Source: a virus
Length of the DNA stretch: 64,000 nucleotides
Strand: one strand, 5' to 3'
IMG/VR virus record: IMGVR_UViG_3300028802_000007
Span: 62,001 to 126,000 of that record
The notes beneath the pieces are model-generated. The model searched no databases. It was not told the DNA's origin and was given only the letters and a program-made list of their open reading frames with translations. Shown piece by piece: positions 17,889 through 24,968 of this stretch (the first letter of the stretch is position 1; the number at the start of each line of letters is the position of its first letter). The position numbers and the translations under genes are program-made.

Positions 17889-18167
17889 CTAGGTGTCCCG
17901 GTCGTCTTCAGGGACGTTTGTGTCGATGAAGCGGTCGGTTTCGACGGAGTAGCGCCAGTCGATCGTGTACGCGGCAGGCGGCAGGAGGGTCACCGATCCG
18001 TCCGCCAAGACGACCACCGCCAAGAGTGTTTTGGCGGGTGGTCGCTTTTGACTATCGAACTGTTCGAGCGTGAAACCCAGAAGCATCCCGACCGGGTGGT
18101 CGGTTTCGACCGGATAGCGGTCGGGTCGGAGGGTCACCCGGAGCGGTTCATCGAAGAGAGCTGTCAC
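17889..18167 (-). CDS. small protein with an internal repeat, unknown
   Basis: 92 residues, start overlapping the preceding stop. The motif RYPVETD (about residues 18-24) returns as RYSVETD (about 73-79), mirrored by related DNA at 18100-18125 and 17935-17955, so a short internal duplication is likely. Last gene before the terminator. No function recognised. Confidence 0.7.
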   Translation of the reverse strand: MTALFDEPLRVTLRPDRYPVETDHPVGMLLGFTLEQFDSQKRPPAKTLLAVVVLADGSVTLLPPAAYTIDWRYSVETDRFIDTNVPEDDRDT

Positions 18168-18346
18168 ATCTTCCCCTTGATGGTGAACGTGCCCTTGTCC
18201 ACCTTGTAGACCTTGTTCTTGTTGCTGAAGGACGTCACGTCCATGAAGTCGCGCTCGAACTCGATGGACACGATCTTGTCGGTCGAGATGACCAGCACGT
18301 CACGATTGGGCATCTGGATCGTGATCAGCGTTGGCGGCTCGTTCAC
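18164..18346 (-). CDS. small beta-strand protein, start uncertain
   Basis: 60 residues if it starts at GTG 18346; an ATG at 18313 would give 49. The strands TLITIQMPNRDVLVI and KIVSIEFERDFMDV, then KVYKVDKGTFTIKGKM, look like a compact beta fold. The GTG is preferred because the first strand begins before the ATG. It overlaps the upstream gene by 47 bp, which is unusual here. Confidence 0.6.
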   Translation of the reverse strand: MNEPPTLITIQMPNRDVLVISTDKIVSIEFERDFMDVTSFSNKNKVYKVDKGTFTIKGKM

Positions 18347-18542
18347 GCTGATAGGCGAGGACTCGAGCTCGATGTGCCGCTTTGGCTTCTGCGATGGCGC
18401 GAACGTCAGACTCGTCGGGGACGGCGAGATGCGGAGCGAGTCCCGCAGGGCGTTCGACTCTCGCGTCGTGAAGCCACGACCCTTTGAAGTCCGCCCAGAT
18501 CTGGACTCCGCAGACTTGGCACTTCGAGGAGCCATGGCTCAC
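18300..18542 (-). CDS. small CxxC protein, unknown
   Basis: 80 residues from GTG at 18542 (GTGA overlap). KCQVCG near the N-terminus is half of a zinc knuckle; the rest (DESDVRAIAEAKAAHRARVLAYQRE) is helical. Another frame here is also open, but this one carries the Cys pair and the coupling overlap. Function unknown. Confidence 0.65.
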   Translation of the reverse strand: MSHGSSKCQVCGVQIWADFKGSWLHDARVERPAGLAPHLAVPDESDVRAIAEAKAAHRARVLAYQRERAANADHDPDAQS

Positions 18543-18751
18543 CTGATCCCCGCGCACCTGGCGCACAGCAGGGGGCTCTTGATGATGTCGCCCAGGCCGA
18601 CGTAGTACAGGACCCGGCGGTTCTCGCAGGCGGAGCACTTCCCCCGGTGCTCCCTGTTGAGGCTGATGGACACGGTCATGGTCAGCGGCCCCCAGTTGGT
18701 GCTGACCGGCGACAGACCGGCGGGGACCTGGCCGGGCGCTCCGACAATCAC
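18539..18751 (-). CDS. small zinc-ribbon-like protein
   Basis: 70 residues with two Cys pairs (CSACENRR and CARCAGIR), the layout of a zinc ribbon. GTGA overlaps on both sides. One of many Cys-rich mini-proteins in this operon; possibly a nucleic-acid or protein adaptor. Confidence 0.7.
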   Translation of the reverse strand: MIVGAPGQVPAGLSPVSTNWGPLTMTVSISLNREHRGKCSACENRRVLYYVGLGDIIKSPLLCARCAGIR

Positions 18752-19050
18752 GCCTTCACCCTCGTCTTGCTGCTCTTGCGCGGGGCGGGCTTGGGCACCG
18801 CCCGGACCGGGTTGTAGGGGATGGCTGCCGGAGCTCCGGTCGCGGTCGTGATTGTCGTAGTCCCACTGGTGAAGCTATGCGTCTGCTCCAGCGGGGTGGC
18901 TGACGTGAACTTGACCTGTGGTCCCGCGATCGCTTCGCGGGCCGCATGGGCCACGAACGACGACACGCTCATGCCGTGGTCGAGGCAGTAGTGACGAAGC
19001 GATTTCCAGTCCTCGTCGTCCAGGTAAAAACTATGCTGACGGACAGTCAC
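18748..19050 (-). CDS. ribbon-helix-helix-like small protein
   Basis: 100 residues from GTG at 19050 (AGGAGG upstream). The first 40 residues, TVRQHSFYLDDEDWKSLRHY and the following MSVSSFVAHAAREAI, have the strand-helix-helix pattern of Arc/CopG-type DNA-binding proteins. The rest is a Thr/Pro/Ala-rich tail with a basic end (RKSSKTRVKA). Could be a regulator of this operon. Confidence 0.65.
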   Translation of the reverse strand: MTVRQHSFYLDDEDWKSLRHYCLDHGMSVSSFVAHAAREAIAGPQVKFTSATPLEQTHSFTSGTTTITTATGAPAAIPYNPVRAVPKPAPRKSSKTRVKA

Positions 19051-19062
19051 AGGCCGTCCTCC

Positions 19063-19353
19063 TTATCTATCTTCTGCTTGGAACTGTTCGATGCCGCCGA
19101 CTGGCGGCTCGTGCTTGTCGATGTGGGTGTGCTCCTCGAGCCGCTGCACGCGGCCCTCAAGGTCTGACGTGCGGCGATCTTCGTATTCGAGGGGGCCGAT
19201 CCCACCGCCCAAGACGATGGCCTCAGGAGTCGCGCCCGGGTTCTTGGCCCACCACTCCTTCCAGTACTGGCCGATGGCGTCGAGCTGAGCTGGCGTGATG
19301 TCCGGGCCAGCGTCGAGAACGTAGCGGTCGTCGGTCAGGCGGATGAGCTTCAT
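19063..19353 (-). CDS. small phage protein, unknown
   Basis: 96 residues from the ATG at 19353, which overlaps the previous stop as ATGA. It begins MKLIRLTDDRYVLDAGPDIT, contains a Trp-rich helix (QYWKEWWAKN) and ends with a helical charged segment. The open frame extends upstream but overlaps the neighbour. Unknown function. Confidence 0.7.
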   Translation of the reverse strand: MKLIRLTDDRYVLDAGPDITPAQLDAIGQYWKEWWAKNPGATPEAIVLGGGIGPLEYEDRRTSDLEGRVQRLEEHTHIDKHEPPVGGIEQFQAEDR

Positions 19354-19568
19354 CACCACCCCCGCGACGGCGCGAGGAACGCGTCGTCCTTCATCTGCCA
19401 AGAACCGGTCCCACTCATGGCGAAGGCTTCGGCGTGCTTTTTGCACAGGTCGAAGTGGAGATTGGCCCCCGGGGCGTGCGGCTCCGTCAAGACCATGAAG
19501 TGATGGATCTGGAAGATGGCAGCGTCAACACAGCCCTCGACATCGCACACGAGGCTCTCGAGCTTCAC
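19353..19568 (-). CDS. small Cys/His protein
   Basis: 71 residues from GTG at 19568 (GTGA overlap). CDVEGC, IHHF and CKKHAEAF supply Cys and His ligands in a zinc-finger-like order. Coupled to both neighbours. Unknown function. Confidence 0.7.
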   Translation of the reverse strand: MKLESLVCDVEGCVDAAIFQIHHFMVLTEPHAPGANLHFDLCKKHAEAFAMSGTGSWQMKDDAFLAPSRGW

Positions 19569-19738
19569 GACGCGATCACCTGGTCGATGCTCTTGGTCAC
19601 GCGCTCAAGGATGGGCAGCGGGTCGATGTCTGCCTGGAGCAGCCCGAAGCCATCGAGCAGGATGTCGGCCCGCACCGACGCCCTGACCTCCTCGAGGGCC
19701 TCGCGCCTGATCTCTTCCTTGGTCTGTCGCTTAGCCAC
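19565..19738 (-). CDS. 57-residue helical protein
   Basis: GTG at 19738 preceded by GGAGGTCAACC, the extended ribosome site used throughout this phage; it ends with GTGA overlap into the next gene. Mostly helical (KEEIRREALEEVRASVRADI), acidic/basic amphipathic. Unknown function. Confidence 0.7.
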   Translation of the reverse strand: MAKRQTKEEIRREALEEVRASVRADILLDGFGLLQADIDPLPILERVTKSIDQVIAS

Positions 19739-20075
19739 GGTTGACCTCCTTGAGCGAGTTGCGGACCTGTTCGGCTAGACCGCCGGGCTTATTGTTCTCG
19801 GTGAAGTGCCAGGCATCGACGATCGCCGGGTCCGCCTGGACCACGAAGTCGTAGAACCGCTGGTACTCAGAAGGAGTCGCGTCATGCGCCGTCGGATCGC
19901 TCTTGCCATCGCTCTTGGTCTGTCCCTCCTCGCCGCCCTCGCTCCTGTTGTCGAGGCTGGCAAGGTCTTTGGCGGAAAGGTGTTCTAGGCCCCTCTCAAC
20001 GCGAAGCCGGTTCAGGGCGCGGGTGGCGGCGATGAATGCCGCCTCCGCATCCTCCAAGTCGCGGTAGTAGCTCAC
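19731..20075 (-). CDS. helical small protein, unknown
   Basis: 114 residues from GTG at 20075 (GTGA overlap with the previous stop). The N-terminal helix AEAAFIAATRALNRLRVERG is followed by a polar linker and a second helical part with FYDFVVQADPAIVDAW. No motif of a known family. Confidence 0.7.
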   Translation of the reverse strand: MSYYRDLEDAEAAFIAATRALNRLRVERGLEHLSAKDLASLDNRSEGGEEGQTKSDGKSDPTAHDATPSEYQRFYDFVVQADPAIVDAWHFTENNKPGGLAEQVRNSLKEVNRG

Positions 20076-20299
20076 GACAGCACCTCCGTCTCCATCTCGT
20101 AGCCGCAGCGTCGGCAGGGCCACGCCAGCCACTCGTGGCTGTAGGTGTCGTCGTAGCTCTTGCCCGGACGCTCGCGGATGCTCGTCTGCTCGTGGTAGCG
20201 CGGCTCGCCGCCAATCTCAGTGCCGTACATCGTCCTGATGGCCTTGAAGGCGTTCGGCTGGCCGCACTTGGGACAATCAGCCGTCGGAGCCTCGATCAC
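20072..20299 (-). CDS. zinc-ribbon protein
   Basis: 75 residues. CPKCGQ near the N-terminus and CRRCGYEMETE near the C-terminus form a four-Cys zinc ribbon. Overlaps both neighbours by 4 bp. Likely a small nucleic-acid-binding protein; target unknown. Confidence 0.75.
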   Translation of the reverse strand: MIEAPTADCPKCGQPNAFKAIRTMYGTEIGGEPRYHEQTSIRERPGKSYDDTYSHEWLAWPCRRCGYEMETEVLS

Positions 20300-20499
20300 G
20301 ACAGCTCCCTGATGGCGGCCTCGATGACCGCGTCGATGTCGGTGCAGAGCACGGCGTCTTCGCCAGCGGCTGGTATCACCGACGCGTTCCGCAGATCGAC
20401 CTGGATGTCGCGCAACACGGCCATGACCACGTCGGGATAGGCCTCCTTGACGTAGTCCCGACGAACGCGCAGCTTCTCTGCCGCCGACGTCGGGCTCAC
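20296..20499 (-). CDS. 67-residue helical protein
   Basis: GTG at 20499 overlaps the previous stop as GTGA. Two amphipathic helices (SAAEKLRVRRDYVKEAYPDV and DAVIEAAIREL). No known family; translation supported by coupling on both sides. Confidence 0.65.
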   Translation of the reverse strand: MSPTSAAEKLRVRRDYVKEAYPDVVMAVLRDIQVDLRNASVIPAAGEDAVLCTDIDAVIEAAIRELS

Positions 20500-20921
20500 G
20501 CGGGCACCCACAGCACTTCCGCCACGCGACGGCGCAGCCACTGGAGGTCGGTCTCGCGACCGGTGGACTCCTCCTTCTCGCGGACCTTGGTCGGGCCGAT
20601 GGCCTTGACCGATCCGTCGGGCTTGTGGAGGTACGACTGCTCGAGGGTGTAGCTCACGCCGCCACCCATGTCGAAGGTGTTGGTCGAGTTGATGATGTCG
20701 CCCGTGTAGGTCTGGGCGTTGCTGGTCACGACGTGCGAGCCCATGGCGCGATCGGGCATCAGCCACGAACGGTTGGCGTCACCGAAGGCGGTCACCTCGA
20801 TGGCCCGGCCCTCCATCGGCGTATGGAGTTGGGTGGCGAGCTCGTGCTCGAGTTCACGCCCGCTCAACTTGCTGTACTGGCGACGCTGTTCGGGCGTCAT
20901 GCCAACACCGTCCCCCTTCAT
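20496..20921 (-). CDS. small protein, paralogue A of a tandem pair
   Basis: 141 residues, ATGA overlap with the upstream gene. Its C-terminus ETDLQWLRRRVAEVLWVPA closely matches that of the upstream neighbour (ETEMQWLKRRISEVSWVPV), and both have a Thr/Asn-rich middle, so the two are diverged tandem duplicates. The shared tail may be a binding peptide for a common partner. Confidence 0.75.
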   Translation of the reverse strand: MKGDGVGMTPEQRRQYSKLSGRELEHELATQLHTPMEGRAIEVTAFGDANRSWLMPDRAMGSHVVTSNAQTYTGDIINSTNTFDMGGGVSYTLEQSYLHKPDGSVKAIGPTKVREKEESTGRETDLQWLRRRVAEVLWVPA

Positions 20922-21232
20922 ACCGGCACCCAGCTCACTTCAGAGATGCGCCGCTTGAGCCATTGCATCTCGGTCTCGGGCCGCTCCTTCTTCACCTTGG
21001 CGGGTTTCGCCGGAGGGAAGTAGGGCGCGTCCATGAAGTAGGCGTCGCCGTATGAGGTCGGCCAGACGGTCACGGTGTTGCTGGCGGTGACGTAGCCGGT
21101 GGTGGTCGATGCGTTGGTGATGGTCCCCGTTTGGTAGATGGGCACGCCCAGGCTCCTCCGATACTCGTTGACGGTCATGTAGGTGCCCGGGACGAGGCGG
21201 TAGTCGTTCTCGTCCCGGTCACCCCATTCCAT
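20918..21232 (-). CDS. small protein, paralogue B of a tandem pair
   Basis: 104 residues, ATG two bases after the previous stop. A Tyr/Thr-rich strand region (TGTITNASTTTGYVTASNT) and a basic linker (PAKPAKVKKERP) lead to the shared C-terminal motif MQWLKRRISEVSWVP. Unknown function. Confidence 0.75.
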   Translation of the reverse strand: MEWGDRDENDYRLVPGTYMTVNEYRRSLGVPIYQTGTITNASTTTGYVTASNTVTVWPTSYGDAYFMDAPYFPPAKPAKVKKERPETEMQWLKRRISEVSWVPV

Positions 21233-21234
21233 CC

Positions 21235-21759
21235 CTAGACGGCGGTCTTGGACGACTTGGTGGTGGTCGTCCGGTCCGTGATCTGGCGATCGACGGTGAC
21301 CGTCGGGAGGCGCTCGAGGATCTGGCCCATCAGGTCCTTGAGGTAGCCGACCTCCTGATTGAAGCGGGCCTCGCGGAAGTCCATCTCCTTCTTGAACGCC
21401 TCGCGCTCCGTGGCGAGGTTCTCGGTCTTGACCTCGAGGACGGCCTCCTTGCGGGCCTGCTCGATACCGGCGAGGGCCTGCTCAGCCTCGAACTCCTGAC
21501 GCTTGCGCTCGAGGCCGACCATGTGGGTCACCTCGCGCTTCTCGCGTGCGTTCGTCTCGACGATCCGGTCCTTGTCGATGTTCAGCTTGGCGATCTGCTC
21601 GCGGAGGACGTTCGCCTCCGTGGTGAGCTCCGTCTCCTTGCCACGCGCCTTGAGCGTCGCCTCGAGCTTGGCGATCTGTGCCGTCAGGTCGAGGACGGTG
21701 TCGGTGAGCTGCGCCTCCAGCGCCTCGCGCTTACTCGGTGTGCGATCGAAGATGCCCAT
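21235..21759 (-). CDS. long coiled-coil protein
   Basis: 174 residues with the extended ribosome site GGGAGGTCAACC. Residues about 10-150 are continuous heptads (TDTVLDLTAQIAKLEATLKA, LREQIAKLNIDKDRIVE, KEMDFREARFNQEVGYL) ending in a Thr/Lys tail. Probably a structural or scaffold-type coiled coil; no enzymatic motif. Confidence 0.8.
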   Translation of the reverse strand: MGIFDRTPSKREALEAQLTDTVLDLTAQIAKLEATLKARGKETELTTEANVLREQIAKLNIDKDRIVETNAREKREVTHMVGLERKRQEFEAEQALAGIEQARKEAVLEVKTENLATEREAFKKEMDFREARFNQEVGYLKDLMGQILERLPTVTVDRQITDRTTTTKSSKTAV

Positions 21760-21813
21760 GGTTGACCTCCCTTTCGGATGAGTCTGCCGCGACCGGCGGC
21801 CCGGGTTCTTGCC

Positions 21814-21960
21814 CTAGGTGATGAGCTTGGCGAGCAGGAGCACGCCGAAGCCGACGATGGCGGACCAGCCGACCATAGACTGGCCCTGGCTGCGGAACTC
21901 CTCGACAACGGCCAGGAAGACCGCCACGAGCAGGCCAAGGATCACGATGGTGTCGTTCAC
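21814..21960 (-). CDS. 48-residue membrane protein
   Basis: GTG at 21960 with GGAGG upstream. Two hydrophobic segments (IVILGLLVAVFLAVV and SAIVGFGVLLLAKLI) separated by EEFRSQGQS, that is, a hairpin of two membrane helices. Inner-membrane peptide of unknown role. Confidence 0.75.
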   Translation of the reverse strand: MNDTIVILGLLVAVFLAVVEEFRSQGQSMVGWSAIVGFGVLLLAKLIT

Positions 21961-22082
21961 GGGAACCTCCAACTATTCGCCCCGCTCCCCCAAGCCATCT
22001 CGCTGACCAGGGCCGGCTAAGCGCGAGAGCCATGCCTTCGCCTCAGGGCGTCGTCGTAGCCTAGTACCACAGTGTCATGCGG

Positions 22083-22538
22083 TCAAGACGGCTCTCCCGC
22101 CGTCTCGGTGTCAGGGGATCGGAGACGTTGCGCGGTGATGTGCATCTGGCCGATACGTTCCGCCGACAAGCCGCAGTCGGGGCATGTCTCGGTGTCAGGG
22201 GAGCGGAGGGCGGCGTACTCGCGGGCGAGCAGCGTGATACGCCCGTCGTTCGGCTCGATGGGTGCGAACGCCTTGCTCCATGCCCGGGCCAGCCGCTCCA
22301 CATCGAGCGGTGCCGCTTCTGCTGCGACATGGTACGAGAGTGAGTTTGTCAACCGCGTGACGTAGGGTGACCCGCCGGACGGTGCATCGAGCGGTGCCGC
22401 TTCTGCTGCTGCGAGGGCGGCACGGAGCAACCGCAGAACCTCGGAATGGTGGTACTGGCCGACCGACTCCCCGCGACCGATGGCCGACTCCACCGACATC
22501 AACAACGGCTCGAAGTGGTAGCGGTCCTCGGGCGTCAT
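22083..22538 (-). CDS. small helical protein carrying shared repeat peptides
   Basis: 151 residues from the ATG at 22538 (GGAGG upstream). AAAEAAPLD-type peptides occur twice, and EYAALRSPDTE followed by a zinc-like CPDCG then LRSPDTE again. The same peptides and their DNA occur in the gene at 22660. About 120 bp of non-coding DNA follows, with a GGTACTAGG motif and a weak leftward promoter (TTGACC near 22085). Confidence 0.7.
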   Translation of the reverse strand: MTPEDRYHFEPLLMSVESAIGRGESVGQYHHSEVLRLLRAALAAAEAAPLDAPSGGSPYVTRLTNSLSYHVAAEAAPLDVERLARAWSKAFAPIEPNDGRITLLAREYAALRSPDTETCPDCGLSAERIGQMHITAQRLRSPDTETAGEPS

Positions 22539-22663
22539 CGCCAACCTCCGCGCAGCGTGCCGACGGCGACCCATTCGGGGCCAGCGCCGAGGTCCAGACG
22601 TACCCAGACGACCATGATTAGGTAGCCGGTGAGATCGCGCCCCGGTCGTATCTCTGCTTTCAC
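22535..22663 (-). CDS. 42-residue mini-protein
   Basis: GTG at 22663 overlaps the previous stop (GTGA), and its TGA overlaps the next ATG. Sequence pattern: basic start, then GYLIMVVWVRLDLGAGPEWV, a strand or membrane-like core. Translational coupling on both sides is the main support. Confidence 0.55.
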   Translation of the reverse strand: MKAEIRPGRDLTGYLIMVVWVRLDLGAGPEWVAVGTLRGGWR

Positions 22664-22932
22664 GTCGTCTCCTCGGTGTCAGGGGATCGGAGGGCGGCGT
22701 ACTCGGCGAGCAGCGCCGTCACGAACGCGGCGGCGTTGTAGCGGTCAGGTTCCCATCGGTTCGGGTTCGTCTCTGCGACGAGGACCGCCCATGCGTTCGT
22801 CATGGTCCGAGCATCGAGCGGTGCCGCTTCTGCTGCTGCGTGTCTATCACTGTGTCCCGCTGGCAGGTCACACAGAGCGACCGTAGCGCGGCACTTCGGA
22901 ACCTCTTGCGCCCGCAGCGCGGGGTCGGTCAT
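22660..22932 (-). CDS. small Cys-containing helical protein with shared repeats
   Basis: 90 residues, ATGA overlap. CRATVALCDLPAGHSDRH gives Cys/His ligands; AAAEAAPLD and EYAALRSPDTEE repeat peptides of the neighbouring 22083-22538 gene. The peptides are encoded by near-identical 20-27-bp DNA blocks. Unknown function. Confidence 0.7.
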   Translation of the reverse strand: MTDPALRAQEVPKCRATVALCDLPAGHSDRHAAAEAAPLDARTMTNAWAVLVAETNPNRWEPDRYNAAAFVTALLAEYAALRSPDTEETT

Positions 22933-23114
22933 CGGTCGTTCCTCCAGCCGTGATGCCACATCTCCCTCGCGGCCATGTACACCCCCGGAGCTGAGGCGAT
23001 GCAGAAGAAGACGAAGAAGGTCCAGATCGGGACATGGACCCACCAGAAGGCGAAGCCCGCAGCAAGCATGAACGGCCAGGAGATGACCGCAGCCAGCATC
23101 ACCCTGTCAGTCAT
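22929..23114 (-). CDS. 61-residue membrane protein
   Basis: ATG at 23114 overlaps the previous stop as ATGA. Two aromatic-rich membrane helices (VISWPFMLAAGFAFWW and IWTFFVFFCIASAPGVYM) with a basic end. Possibly a membrane effector or superinfection-related protein; unproven. Confidence 0.75.
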   Translation of the reverse strand: MTDRVMLAAVISWPFMLAAGFAFWWVHVPIWTFFVFFCIASAPGVYMAAREMWHHGWRNDR

Positions 23115-23340
23115 GCTCGACCCCCATATGCACCAGCCTCGCCACGATCTCCTCGGCACAGACCATCGACCTGTTCAGACCGATGCCGTGCTCGCGCAGG
23201 ATGGCGGCGGCCTCGCGCACTTGCAGTTCACGACGACGGAGCCTGCGCTCGACGTCCTTGCACAGATGTGGCTGCACCTGGGCCGACATATGCACCTCAG
23301 CTCCGCACCTGACGCAGTAGCGCATCGGGTCTCTCACCAC
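23107..23340 (-). CDS. small zinc-binding protein
   Basis: 77 residues from GTG at 23340, overlapping the upstream gene. CVRCGAEVHMSAQVQPHLC forms a C-x2-C...H-x-C zinc site, followed by basic helices (KDVERRLRRRELQVREA). Likely nucleic-acid or protein adaptor. Confidence 0.7.
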   Translation of the reverse strand: MVRDPMRYCVRCGAEVHMSAQVQPHLCKDVERRLRRRELQVREAAAILREHGIGLNRSMVCAEEIVARLVHMGVEHD

Positions 23341-23570
23341 AGCCTCCGCCTCTTCGTCTGTGGGAGGGGCATATGGAACCTCTCCCAGCGGTTCCGAAGA
23401 TCGGCCATCCGACGATCCCACTCAGGCGTGTGAGCCACACCCTCCTTCTGCCTCTCGAGATAACGCGCCAGCAAGTCAATCTCCCTGTCCGTCAACGGCC
23501 CGCGTTCGGTGTACGGAACATCATCTGGGTCCACCGGCGGCCTGTACTGGCGCGAGATCTCATCAGTCAT
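23334..23570 (-). CDS. first gene of the leftward small-gene operon, unknown
   Basis: 78 residues from ATG at 23570 with AGGAGGTCAACC, just downstream of a TTGACA promoter. Charged and helical (LTDREIDLLARYLERQKEG) with a basic C-terminus (KRRRLW). Unknown function. Confidence 0.75.
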   Translation of the reverse strand: MTDEISRQYRPPVDPDDVPYTERGPLTDREIDLLARYLERQKEGVAHTPEWDRRMADLRNRWERFHMPLPQTKRRRLW

Positions 23571-23592
23571 GGGTTGACCTCCTTCTCGCCGT

Positions 23593-23621
23593 AGCATCGT
23601 GGGTTGGTACTAGGGTGTCAA
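23593..23621 (-). promoter_or_regulatory. leftward sigma70-like promoter with CGTAGCA operator
   Basis: TTGACA (23621-23616), 17-bp spacer, GATGCT (23598-23593). One CGTAGCA repeat (23590-23596) overlaps the -10, so a repeat-binding protein could repress it. It drives the genes from 23570 leftward. Confidence 0.5.
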
Positions 23622-24105
23622 GGGCATATGGTGGTGGGTGGATGGATGGTTGTATGTGGTCGTATGCGAGATTTTGACCTCGCTCGACGCCGGGACAAGG
23701 CTCGCGGGAAGCGAGCGACCGGGGGGGGGCCGCCGGTGCCCAGCATGCCCTACAGGGCCTCTAGGATCAACGGAGACGGCTTCGGCCTCCACTGTGCGGA
23801 GAGGAGCCCGGTGTGACACCCTCCGGGCGACCTGGGGGCTCCTAGGCCCCTTGTAGGCGATATAGCTCTGGCGGCTACCGTAGCATGCTACGCCTACCGT
23901 AGCAGGTGCTACGCAAGGTGCTACGGCGACCGCTGCGCTCCACTCAGCAGGATCAAACTCAGGCCCCTCCGCGAGGGTGCCGTCGGGGTAGCAACCTAGG
24001 AGCACTCTGGGTCGCGGCGACCTAGCAGCCTGACCCTCGTGAGGGCGGTCTGCCCCCGCGTCCCAGATCGACCTTGGTGACCCACCGTCACGAGGAGCGC
24101 CGTGC
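23622..24105. other. divergent control region without a convincing gene
   Basis: About 480 bp between the leftward and rightward early operons. Open frames here have poor composition and no ribosome site. It holds the CGTAGCA cluster at 23879-23925 and G/C-rich inverted stretches. A faint coding-like stretch on the minus strand near 23940-24010 could be a gene remnant. Confidence 0.5.
23879..23925. repeat. CGTAGCA repeat cluster (5 copies, both orientations)
   Basis: CGTAGCA at 23879 and 23898, and its complement TGCTACG at 23886, 23907 and 23919. A sixth copy sits at 23590. The same 7-mer forms the cluster at 39465-39604. Confidence 0.8.
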
Positions 24106-24135
24106 TTGACACCCCTGCCGTCCATCCCCGATACT
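24106..24135 (+). promoter_or_regulatory. rightward early sigma70-like promoter
   Basis: TTGACA (24106-24111), 18-bp spacer, GATACT (24130-24135), 45 bp before the first rightward gene. The -10 resembles that of the leftward promoter (GATGCT). Confidence 0.55.
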
Positions 24136-24180
24136 GGTCGCAGACACCCCCTGTGCTGGGGTGACGCATGGAGGTCAACC

Positions 24181-24303
24181 ATGACTCACAAGGCCCGTGT
24201 TATCGCGGCGAGCAAGGCCCGTCGCTACCCACCCTGCGACGACTGCGGCAAGGTCGTCGCCCTTGAGGGTCACGCCTGTGACCTCAAGCCCCTCGCCCGA
24301 TGA
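24181..24303 (+). CDS. 40-residue zinc-knuckle mini-protein
   Basis: ATG with the extended ribosome site GGAGGTCAACC. CDDCG and HACD give four likely zinc ligands. First gene of the rightward operon; overlaps the next ATG by 4 bp. Unknown function. Confidence 0.7.
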   Translation: MTHKARVIAASKARRYPPCDDCGKVVALEGHACDLKPLAR

Positions 24304-24446
24304 CCGCCATCCTCGACGCCATCGACCGCCTCCCGACCATGGTCTGGGCGCTGGTCGTCATGCTGTCGGCGTGGGCCATCATCGCCTTCGCCTTCGCCCT
24401 GATGGTCGGCACCTACCTCGCCATCGGCGAACTGGTCGCGGCATGA
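24300..24446 (+). CDS. 48-residue membrane protein
   Basis: ATGA overlaps on both sides. One long hydrophobic segment (MVWALVVMLSAWAIIAFAFA and beyond). Membrane peptide of unknown role. Confidence 0.7.
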   Translation: MTAILDAIDRLPTMVWALVVMLSAWAIIAFAFALMVGTYLAIGELVAA

Positions 24447-24898
24447 CCACCTACAACGCAGCCTCCATCAACTGCGAGTGCGGACACCCGGGCATCGACG
24501 GCCACAACATGCGGCAGTCGCCCCCGGAGTGCCTGACCCCCGGCTGCATCTGCGGCCTGTACGGTGCCACCGCTGACGGCTCGTCCGTCCATCGCGTGGG
24601 CCGCTGGGTGGTCCGCATCGCCCCTGAGCCCGCCGACCTCTATCTGGGGACGGATCGGACTTGGACCCGCGAGCGGGCGACCTACGAGACGGGCACCATC
24701 GTTGAGGTCTACGACGCCAAGTACGTCGAGGGCTTCACCCCTCTGGGCCAGTTCGTCACCGCCTACGGTGCCCGGACCCTGACCGACTCAGCCGTCGGTC
24801 GTGGCACAGGGCTCATCCTCGACGGCGGTATCCCGGCATGGCGCATGAGCGCCGATGAGTTCACCACCGTCCTAGGGCTCATCGCCCGCTGGGGCTGA
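24443..24898 (+). CDS. Cys-rich early protein, unknown
   Basis: 151 residues, ATGA overlap. N-terminal CECGH, ECLTPGCICG supply a zinc cluster; the rest is beta-rich (VGRWVVRIAPEPADLYL). Its TGA is the first base triplet of repeat element 1. Unknown function. Confidence 0.75.
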   Translation: MTTYNAASINCECGHPGIDGHNMRQSPPECLTPGCICGLYGATADGSSVHRVGRWVVRIAPEPADLYLGTDRTWTRERATYETGTIVEVYDAKYVEGFTPLGQFVTAYGARTLTDSAVGRGTGLILDGGIPAWRMSADEFTTVLGLIARWG

Positions 24899-24951
24899 CC
24901 CTCACGGGTGCCCCCCACTGGGAGGCACCAGCGAGCGCCAGACAGGCACTC
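24896..24951 (+). repeat. stop-to-start double stem-loop, copy 1
   Basis: TGACCCTCAC, a stem-loop GGTGCC...GGCACC, then GAGCGCC-AGACA-GGCACTC, followed by a ribosome site. The TGA is the upstream stop codon. Confidence 0.85.
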
Positions 24952-24968
24952 AGGTAGCAGGAGGAAGC

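Noticed and set aside
23610-24182. 190-codon minus-strand frame across the divergent control region
   Set aside because: Low-quality composition, no ribosome site, and it runs through the promoter and repeats; only a short stretch near 23940-24010 looks mildly coding-like.
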